NCBI GenBank assembly: GCA_015680685.1
Contig: MNCI01004885.1
Span: 64,001 to 101,657 of the forward strand
DNA length: 37,657 nucleotides
Direction: 5' to 3'
DNA from: Gnetum montanum
Lineage: Eukaryota > Streptophyta > Gnetopsida > Gnetales > Gnetaceae
Shown: piece by piece, positions 31,293 to 37,657 of the stretch
Numbering within the stretch: the first letter of the stretch is position 1
Layout of the letters: each line of letters starts with the position of its first letter
The notes under the pieces: generated by a model
What the model was told of the DNA's origin: nothing
Databases searched by the model: none
What the model saw: the letters and a program-made list of their open reading frames with translations, nothing else
Made by a program: the position numbers and the translations under genes

Positions 31293-31556
31293 TTACTCTA
31301 GCGATTACTCTAGCAGTTATTTTAATTATTAGAGTAGTTACTCTAGCAGTTACTCTAATTATTAGAGTGGTTACTCTAGCAGTTACTCTAATTAATAGAG
31401 TGGTTACTCTAGTGGTTACTCTAGCAATTATTCTAATTATTAGAGTAGTTACTCTAGCAGTTACTTTAGCAGTTATTCTAATTATTAGAGTAGCTACTCT
31501 AATAATTAGAGTAACTACTCTAATAATTAGAGTAGCTACTCTAATTATTAGAGTAG
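31293..31556. repeat. Palindromic minisatellite in LTR U3
   Basis: Repeats of GGTTACTCTAGCAGTTACTCT and ACTCTAATTATTAGAGT. The second is an inverted repeat with a single central base, so the array can form hairpins along its length. Both strands are open across it and code for near-identical TLIIRVV-type repeats because the unit resembles its own reverse complement; these frames are not likely genes. The second LTR holds only about 55 bp of the same array (34480-34535). Confidence 0.85.
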
Positions 31557-31569
31557 TTGCTCCCAAGTC

Positions 31570-31577
31570 TATAAATA
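31570..31577 (+). promoter_or_regulatory. Gypsy-1 LTR TATA box
   Basis: TATAAATA, 15 bp after the minisatellite. The same box is kept in the second LTR at 34549-34556. AATAAA at 31746-31751 downstream would mark the R region end. Confidence 0.6.
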
Positions 31578-32340
31578 TAGTGCCTAGGCGCATAATTAGG
31601 AGAAAGTCTTTTAGCAGTCAAGTAGCGAAACTCTTGTAGTCTATTTGAAAGTTAGAGTATTTTCCAAGTGCCCGCAGTAGAAGGTCTAAGTGTGGACAGA
31701 TCTTTATTCAAGCATTGATGTACCTGAACACACCATTGTGTTGGCAATAAAGATGAGCTCTTTGATTCATCCTTGTAGCACTTGAGATTTGTTTTCTTAC
31801 GCATTTATTTTATTTTATTTTCTTATGCATTTATTTTATTTTATTTTATTTTATGCACTTTACATTTATGTTATTAGCATAGCAATTCATTTTGATCAAT
31901 TAAGCAAATCATTAAATTACATAAGCACGACCACTTCGAGCATGCGTGTAATGCTTGGTAACCCAGTAACAATTAGCGTTTGGTAATCCCAATAGCGTTG
32001 CACTAGTTCAGGATGTGTACAAGAAGTGGGAATGAATGCTGGTGTTAGGATTAGTTAGAACTTAGTTAATGAGTAGTTAAGTTAAGTTAGTCACTTAGTT
32101 ACCTCTCTCCTTCCCTACTAGTGCAGGACATAAAAACATAAAAGCTATAAAAATCATATGCCTCAAGCTTACTTAGCCATATAATCATGACATATAGGTA
32201 AGCTTGGAAAGACAATGGTCAACCAACCCATCCTTGTTCTATAAGGGTGCATAAGCACTTAGTCCTTGGAATTCGACTGGATCATGTGTGAAACACTCGT
32301 ATTCGTATGGTTGAGCGTAGGGGTACCTCACCGCTCATCA

Positions 32341-32360
32341 TTGGCACTGTTGCTGGGGAC
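32341..32360 (+). other. Gypsy-1 primer-binding site
   Basis: TTGGCACTGTTGCTGGGGAC, directly after the LTR end. Differs by a few transitions from TGGCGCCGTTGCCGGGGA of Athila/Tat elements. Confidence 0.75.
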
Positions 32361-32476
32361 TTAGTTGTTTGAGCACTAATTAGAACTTAGGAAATCATTC
32401 ACATCGTTGGAACGAACACTTAGGGTTGGTTGAGAAAATAATAAACAAGAATACATTGCACATTGAATAGACAAGT

Positions 32477-34430
32477 ATGTCTTCTTCTTCGTACAAAAGT
32501 GCCTCACTACCTAGGTCTAAAATAGGAAATAATTGCCAGTGTAATACTCATGACGTTGATTCGCCAGACCCTTAACAAGTTCAAGTGGTATATATTCATC
32601 CTGATGAGTATATACCAGACTTCACCTTTATCCTCCATCAAGATGAAAAACTATGTTTGTGTGACTTAGAAGGTAACATATTGTTACCTCTTAATCGTTC
32701 AGTCCCAAGCATGCTTCTTCGTGCTCTCACACGAATTGGCATGCCGCACTTACACGCAAAATACGTTGTGCAAGACCATGACTCAAGAGAATACCATGCT
32801 ATGGAGGCACAACATCAAAGGGACTTGCAACAGGAAAGACATCATAAGTCTTTGAAGGGTAAATGGTCCTAGGATGTCCCACATGTCTGAAGCGAAAATG
32901 AGGGTGGTGAACTTACCTCTGCAGTCACCCACATAATGATGTTCCTCCCCTTGACTTTGGCCAAGGGGTTGTGTATTAGAACCTTCATTCCACTATTCAT
33001 AACCTAGATTTTGATACCCACAGGCACAAAGGATTTGAAAAAGGGACATGAACACATGATAAAGGTGGACATTCTGATCGCAATCGTGATCGAGGTTGTG
33101 ACCGTTGAAGAGAAGGTAGCAGACATCGTCATGGTGATGGTTCTCCTTCCTCTTCACCTTCATCATCTCCTTCACCCTCTCCTTCAATATCCAGACACAA
33201 TTATAAAGAAAAAGACCATGGGGATAAAAGTAGGCAAAGTGGAAGTCATAGATGAAACAACTAGGAAAGGGGACGAGGACACTCTAGAGAGTCACGACAT
33301 AGAAGAACAGAGAGTAGGGAACAACGTAAGCATCATAGACACCATGGACAAGACGATCATGATGAGCCGCTACTTGCTCCTTGAAGTATGTTAGACATAA
33401 CTGAGGTTGTTAGAATTCCAACAAGGCACCAGAAAGATAATAGGATCAAGAGATTAGATATGAACAATATCTCACGATTTGAAGGGGGATACAACGCTAA
33501 TCCTCAAAATCACTTACAAGCACTCCATGATGCGTGTGCCTTACAAAACATAGAGAACGAATGAAAAAAACCTAAGTTGTTTCCATGGACACTAGTTAAA
33601 GAAGTAGAAAGCTAGTACCAGTCCTTAGAACTAGAATTTATTTGTAGATGGAGTACTATGTTAGAATTTTTCAACAATAAGTACCAAACCTATTCCCGAG
33701 TGTCTAACTTGTGGAAGAAAATCCAAGGATGGAAACAAGGAGGACATGAATCCTTAGATGCTACCATGAGACGATACAATGCACTATTATATCATTGTCC
33801 TGTCCATGGTTATTTGCAAAGAGATCAACTACATCAGCTCGTGGATGGGCTTAGGCATGAAATGAGAAGAATCCTTGGGACTTATGCCCAAGGGAGACTA
33901 TCTAAGCTTAGGTCCCATCAAATTCAAATACTATTGGAGCAAGTTGTTAAGGAAGAAGGTGAGCTATGGAAGAGAGAAAGTGCAGAAGAGTATAACCGAG
34001 ATCCTTCCCTTCAAAAAAGGGAAGTAAAATTTTGCAAGGATGAAGAAGAGTCACCACTCGAAGAGATAGTGAATAGGAAAACTTTGCCTATCCAAAAGAT
34101 GACATCAGAAGTTTCGACAAAGGTAGACCAAATGTGGGATTCCCTAGAGAATAGATTTCAAACTATTCTTAAAAGAGTAGAGGAGTCTAGAGAGCGAGGT
34201 AGTGAGAAAAGAAAAAAGAAAGAGGTTGAACATGCACGTAGTAAGGATAAGGGAAAAGTTGCCATCATTGAAGAGGTTGTGGATTCAAAAATAGATAATG
34301 ATAGTGGATGTGAGATATGTCAATATGACCATCCTAAGGGATGTTNNNNACCCTTAACATATTATCCCAGTGGAACTCCACCACAACCGATTGAGCATTA
34401 TCAATAGTGGTAGCACCCATAATCATGGGG
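32477..34430 (+). pseudogene. Gypsy-1 gag
   Basis: From the ATG at 32477 (MSSSSYKSASLPRSKIGNN) the frame is open apart from one TAA where CAA would fit, to 32872. After one net frame change, the same frame as the final block shows an Arg/Asp/Ser-rich SR-like stretch around 33067-33330 (SDRNRDRGCDR, SPSSSPSSSPSPSPS). The retrotransposon gag core follows at 33658-34000 (TMLEFFNNKYQTYSRV, NLWKKIQGW, HESLDATMRRYNALLYHCPV, LVDGLRHEMRRILGTYAQ). A coiled-coil-like charged segment follows. CEICQYDHPKGC near 34310-34345 is a short CX2CX3HX3C zinc-knuckle variant. The C-terminus is Pro/Gln-rich and runs into the LTR. Several stops; not functional. Confidence 0.8.
34346..34349. other. Four undetermined bases
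   Basis: NNNN within gag, just after the zinc-knuckle-like segment. Confidence 0.95.
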
Positions 34431-34469
34431 AATGCCACCACCAAGGCAATAGTATCCTTACCAACAACT

Positions 34470-35320
34470 TGACCCATATGGTTACTTTAGCAGATATTCT
34501 AATTATTAGAGTGGTTACTGTAATTATTAGAGTAGTTGCTCCCAAGTCTATAAATACAGTGCCCAGGCATACAATTGGGAGAAAGTATTTTAGCAATCAA
34601 GTAGCGAAATTCTTATAGTTTGTTTGGAAGTTAGAGTATTTTCCATGTGCCCACAGTAGGAGGTCTAAGTGTGGATGGATCTTTATTCAAGCATTGATGT
34701 ACCTAAGCACACCATTGTGTTGGCAATAAAGATGAGCTCTTTGATTCATCCTTGCAGCACTTGAGATTTTTTATTTTATGCATTTCTTTTATTTTATTTT
34801 CTCATGCATTTATTCTATTTTATTTTATTTTATGCACTTTACATTTATGTTATTAGCATAGCAATTCATTTTGATCAATTAAGCAAATCGTTAAATTACA
34901 CAAGCACGACCACTTTGAGCATGCGTGTAATGCTTGGTAACCTAGTAACGATTAGCGGTTGGTAGTCCCAGCAGTGGTGCACTGGTTCAGGATGTGTACA
35001 ACAAGTGGGAACAAATGCTTATGTTAAGATTAGTTAGAACTTAGTTAATGAGTAGTTAAGTTAAGTTAGTCACTTAGTTACCTCTCTCCTTCCCTACTAG
35101 TGCAGGACATAAAAAACATAAAATCTATAAAAATCATATGGCTTAAGCTTACTTAACCATACAATCGTGACATACAGGTAAGCTTGGGAAGACAATGATC
35201 AACCAACTCGTCCTTGTTTCACAAGGGCGCATAAGTTCTTAGTCCTTGGAATTCGACAGGATCGTGCGTGAAACGCTTGTATTCATATGGTTGAGCATAG
35301 GGGTACCTCGTCGCTCATCA
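34470..35320 (+). repeat. Gypsy-1 3' LTR, short U3
   Basis: Aligned to the first LTR from the TATA region onward with high similarity; both end GGGGTACCTC…CTCATCA. The left limit is uncertain because gag coding (PYQQLDPYGYF) reads into the GGTTACTTTAG motif of the minisatellite. It is therefore either a full LTR with a contracted array or one trimmed by recombination with gag. Confidence 0.75.
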
Positions 35321-35873
35321 AATCCTTTGTTCATCTATCTACTTTTGAATATAGTGTTATTGTATTTATATATGCTTCCATGTAATGTAGAAAGTGGGAG
35401 TCTTGGATTTGTAAATTGTACTTTAATTATCACAACCAATTTTCATAATCTAATTATAATTCCTGAGTTTAGTTGCTAATCTTTGAAGCCATATCGATTC
35501 TCAATTAGCTAGGTTTGTACCAACATATTTGATGAGTGGCGAGGTACCCCTACACTCAACCATACGAAACGAGCGTCGCACGTGCGATCCGATTGAACTC
35601 CGCAGATGGACTAGTTGTGGTATCTAGATAGTTAGCCTTAGGTCGCAGTTCGCTGTCTTCCCATCTAGACTAGTTTTGCATATGTCATGTATGGTTTAGT
35701 CTAGATGAGGTGTATGATGTGTTCTAATTCTATGCTACTCCTGAAGGCAGTGGAAAATAATATTAACTAATTCTAAGCTAAGAGGAAACGGTAAGAAAAT
35801 CTAATCTAGCCTAAGTGCGACGAGCAACCGATTCCTTGATCAACCGTACACATCTTGGACTTCGTGCACGACT

Positions 35874-35996
35874 GCCACTGGGACTACCAAGCATAGGCCT
35901 AGGTACGCCACTGGGATTACCAAGCGCAGACCCCAAATACGCCACTGGGTTACCAAGCGTAGATCCCCCTAGCTACACCACTGGGCTACCAAGCAG
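35874..35996. repeat. Four tandem repeats of 33-36 bp in the Gypsy-2 LTR
   Basis: Units start at about 35874, 35907, 35941 and 35976, each with GCCACTGGG.(T)TACCAAGC followed by a variable spacer. Two diverged versions occur in the Gypsy-1 LTRs (GCTTGGTAACCCAG and TTTGGTAATCCCA near 31953-31995). Confidence 0.85.
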
Positions 35997-36390
35997 TCAC
36001 ACTTAAATGCTCGTAATCAAGTCGAACTCGTTCCGCTTCTAGGAGTTTAGGGTTGAGAGACTAATCGCGATAAGTAACCGATTCCTTAACTAGCCGTACA
36101 CACCCGTAGATGCTCGTAGTCAAGTCGTACTTACACCGCGCTATGAAAGCAATAAATAACATGAAATAAATAACAATAAATAAACTAAGTGAATGCTGCA
36201 ATGATGAAGTAATCTCGATCTTTATTGCCGGTCATGTGCGTGTCCAAGTACGGCACACTCGAATAAAGACACCGTACAATCACATTCACCACACTGCGGG
36301 CAGACACGGGAAAATTCTAACTCTGGAGGGATCAAACTGCCAGAGCTTCGCTACACTAAAACTGGGATGGAAATGAGGGAGAGCCGCCTC

Positions 36391-36400
36391 TTATTTATAG
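36391..36400 (-). promoter_or_regulatory. Gypsy-2 LTR TATA box
   Basis: The minus strand reads CTATAAATAA. The same box with the same neighbours occurs in the solo LTR at 25371-25381. The GCGATATCGC palindrome lies just upstream. Confidence 0.6.
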
Positions 36401-36415
36401 AAATTGCGGCTGACT

Positions 36416-36439
36416 GCGATATCGCGTACGCGATATCGC
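36416..36439. promoter_or_regulatory. 24-bp perfect palindrome upstream of LTR TATA box
   Basis: GCGATATCGCGT and its exact reverse complement, directly abutting. The solo LTR at 25395-25475 has several diverged and rearranged GATATCGCG copies at the same place. Possible protein-binding site or CpG-rich methylation target; role inferred. Confidence 0.7.
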
Positions 36440-36536
36440 GGCCCATGATACATCGCGACCCATGATACAACGTGGGTGCCTTATCGTGGGTGCCTTAACG
36501 CGGCCGCCAGCACTATGAGCAATTCATGTCTCATCA

Positions 36537-36545
36537 TACCCCCAC
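36537..36545 (-). other. Gypsy-2 polypurine tract
   Basis: The minus strand reads GTGGGGGTA directly before the LTR. AACTCGAGGACGAG lies about 20 bp upstream of it, a stretch widely seen at the end of plant Gypsy internal regions. Confidence 0.7.
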
Positions 36546-36621
36546 GACTGAATGAAAACTCGTCCTCGAGTTAAAGTGAGAACAAGCTACATTGATTACA
36601 CAGTGGATAGGTATGGGATTA

Positions 36622-37325
36622 TTAGATGGAAAAAATGGGATGATGCCGCAGTGTGGGAAGAAAACAAAACAAAGACACAACACACAGAATATTTACAAAA
36701 ATTTGGAACTCATGTAGTTCCTGGTGGTGATGACTCCTCCATAGGTGTCTTTCCCTTTTCTTGTGCTCCAGGTCTGGGATTTGATAGCATTGAAGTACAG
36801 CCTGGAGTTTCTCCTCTTGTAAGGCCTTGAGTGCCTTGGCATGCATGTAAGTTTGCACTTGTGCCATAGAGGCAACCCAGAAAGCCTTCTCTTTTTCTTC
36901 TGCCACCCTTTTATTCTCTGTCAACAGTTTATTAAGTTGCTCGGTTCTGAAAGTGTCCAACTGGTGCTGAGCAACCTTTGGCCCTATGTTCGGAAGGTTT
37001 AATACTTCTGAAATGGCTTGAACAGAGAAGTCAATAGAAACACCACAAATGTTAACCATGGTGCCTTCTTCTTCATTGTGCCAAAATTGATACATTTCCC
37101 CTAAGTACCAAGCATCGCTTTCAGAGAGGGTATCTCCTGCTTCCGCCTATCCAAACCGTACGGTCGAAGGATCTTCTTGATGAAAGTTGAATGATTGTTC
37201 CTCCTTTTCTGCATGTTGTTTGGTAGGATCATGTCTTCCACCTCTCTGAGATCATTCGATTGCACCTTTAGCAGGACCTTCTTGTTGTCCGCATTTCGGG
37301 ACCATCTGCAATCACACAAGACCAA
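36622..37325 (-). pseudogene. ORF of unknown role between the Gypsy-2 3' LTR and the expected pol
   Basis: The minus strand is open 37325-37101 and, after one frame change, 37095-36622. The second frame also reads SDAWYLGEMYQFWHNEEEGT across the junction, so a single indel splits one longer protein. GVSIDFSVQAISEVLNLPNI resembles a segment of the plant 'putative transposon protein' domain found near Athila-type elements (resemblance only). It continues with a charged helical, coiled-coil-like region (LNKLLTENKRVAEEKEKAF, KALKALQEEKLQAVL) and a hydrophobic C-terminal stretch, FVNILCVVSLFCFLPTL, long enough to span a membrane. The position is where env-like ORFs of Athila elements lie. A possible 3' splice site (TGTGATTGCAG) precedes 37315. 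Function unknown. Confidence 0.5.
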
Positions 37326-37657
37326 TCGTTAGTAAGGTTGTTACCAAAGTTAGGTTATACCTTACTGCTTGCCTTAATAGATTTACTTTATTTCCCTGTG
37401 ATGTTAATTATTAGAAGAACATGTCCTCGGAAGATTATAATGCTGAGTCCTCTTTGGTTAGGGGGTTTCCCAATTTAATTTTCTGGTATAGCTAAGGGGA
37501 TGAAATTTTTTTTGATACATTCGAATCTTAATTTTAGAACTAATTACCCTTAAAGATGTCCTTCAAGTAATGATGAATTTCAAAAAATTTATGCGCTATT
37601 CGGCTTGTGCCCCTCCCCCACGACTAAGCTGAACACTCCGGGTTCTAGGTTCAAACG
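37326..37657. other. Gypsy-2 internal sequence or flank, no gene seen
   Basis: AT-rich without coding. Near 37608-37622 the string CCCCTCCCCCACGACT partly repeats the polypurine-tract neighbourhood at 36537-36550, which may be coincidence or part of another element. Confidence 0.35.

Larger units (their letters stand above)
31281..32340 (+). repeat. Gypsy-1 5' LTR
   Basis: About 1,060 bp. It starts TAATGAAAGCGGTTAC, where TGATGA- would be expected, and ends GGGGTACCTCACCGCTCATCA next to the primer site. It contains a palindromic minisatellite, a TATA box at 31570-31577, AATAAA at 31746-31751, a TTTTA-rich tract near 31800-31855 and two GCTTGGTAAYCCCA motifs. Its last 90 bp or so match the Gypsy-2 and solo LTRs. 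Confidence 0.8.
31281..35320 (+). mobile_element. Gypsy-1, Athila/Tat-like element lacking pol
   Basis: Two related LTRs (31281-32340 and about 34470-35320) lie in the same orientation and are flanked by AATCC. Directly after the first is TTGGCACTGTTGCTGGGGAC (32341-32360), which resembles the TGGCGCCGTTGCCGGGGA primer site of Athila/Tat Gypsy elements. Between the LTRs only gag is found, and its C-terminus runs straight into the second LTR. Protease, RT, integrase and a polypurine tract are all missing. It is therefore a deletion derivative or a non-autonomous element that would depend on enzymes supplied in trans. Confidence 0.85.
35530..36536 (-). repeat. Gypsy-2 3' LTR
   Basis: 1,007 bp, TGATGAG…CTCATCA at both ends. 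On the sense (minus) strand it holds a 24-bp perfect palindrome (36439-36416), a TATA box CTATAAATAA about 15 bp further (36400-36391), a larger internal duplication (AACCGATTCCTT…CCGTACACA at about 35825 and 36077) and four 33-36-bp repeats near the 3' end. It matches the solo LTR inside Copia-1, and its last 90 bp match the Gypsy-1 LTRs. Confidence 0.85.
35530..37657 (-). mobile_element. Gypsy-2, 3' part of a minus-strand element
   Basis: A full LTR (35530-36536) has at its right side TACCCCCACGACTGAATG…CTCGTCCTCGAGTT, which on the minus strand is AACTCGAGGACGAG…GTGGGGGTA followed by TGATGAG: the usual end of a plant Gypsy internal region and polypurine tract. The internal region therefore extends rightward past the window end. 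It holds an ORF (37325-36622) and no RT, integrase or RNase H motif so far. The five bases left of 35530 are ATATT; the other end is not available. Confidence 0.8.

Noticed and set aside
31234-31639. Overlapping 118-119-residue ORFs on opposite strands with TLIIRVV repeats
   Set aside because: Both frames arise from one self-complementary minisatellite in the LTR; no start context or other coding support.
33011-33394. 127-residue plus-strand ORF in Gypsy-1
   Set aside because: Out of frame with gag; the true frame there gives the SR-like stretch continuous with the gag core.
35815-36006. 63-residue ORF with LPLGLPS repeats
   Set aside because: Translation of the tandem repeats in the Gypsy-2 LTR.
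37610-37657. Possible tRNA or SINE B box (GGTTCTAGGTTCAAACG) at the window end
   Set aside because: Truncated by the window edge, no A box or cloverleaf can be drawn, and it does not align with the SINE-like copies.

Overview
The window looks like nuclear DNA from a vascular plant with a large, repeat-packed genome. A gymnosperm is my guess, but the sequence does not prove it. Signs: an intron-bearing plant-type UDP-glycosyltransferase, plant L1-type LINEs, Copia elements primed by initiator-Met tRNA, Athila/Tat-like Gypsy elements, many nested and decayed insertions, and AT-rich spacers. I see no tRNA, rRNA, CRISPR or bacterial-type operon.

Layout. 1-6520: LINE-A on the minus strand, 3' end outside the window, with ORF1 (DUF4283-like plus zinc knuckle), an ORF2 with a scrambled endonuclease and a recognisable RT, and a coiled-coil tail. 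6521-8542: remnant of a minus-strand SIRE-like Copia element (gag start, PBS, 1.2-kb LTR). 8543-9911: AT-rich spacer. 9912-12905: LINE-B, a 5'-truncated relative of LINE-A. About 12975: a SINE-like repeat. 13116-15489: 3' end of a plus-strand SIRE-like element whose LTR breaks off into LINE-C (15490 to about 19270, plus strand). 19399-21019: the only gene that looks intact, a two-exon UGT of 501 residues. 21020-24162: spacer with two more SINE-like copies and a LINE scrap. 24163-29600: a complete but dead Copia element (minus strand, 265-bp LTRs, TSD ATAAT) with a solo Gypsy LTR (TSD CTTTG) inside its RNase H region. 29795-30720: decayed copy of the UGT that kept the intron, ended by a Copia LTR (30721-31124). 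31281-35320: Gypsy-1, with gag and two LTRs but no pol (TSD AATCC). 35530 to the window end: 3' part of a minus-strand Gypsy-2 with an extra ORF between its 3' LTR and the expected pol position.

The UGT probably glucosylates a small lipophilic metabolite. The rest is mobile-element history. The features most worth following are a coiled-coil region shared by LINE-A and LINE-B downstream of the RT zinc-binding domain; palindromic motif arrays just upstream of the TATA boxes of three different LTR families; an intron-retaining UGT duplicate; and a tRNA-like SINE family. All alignments were made by eye.
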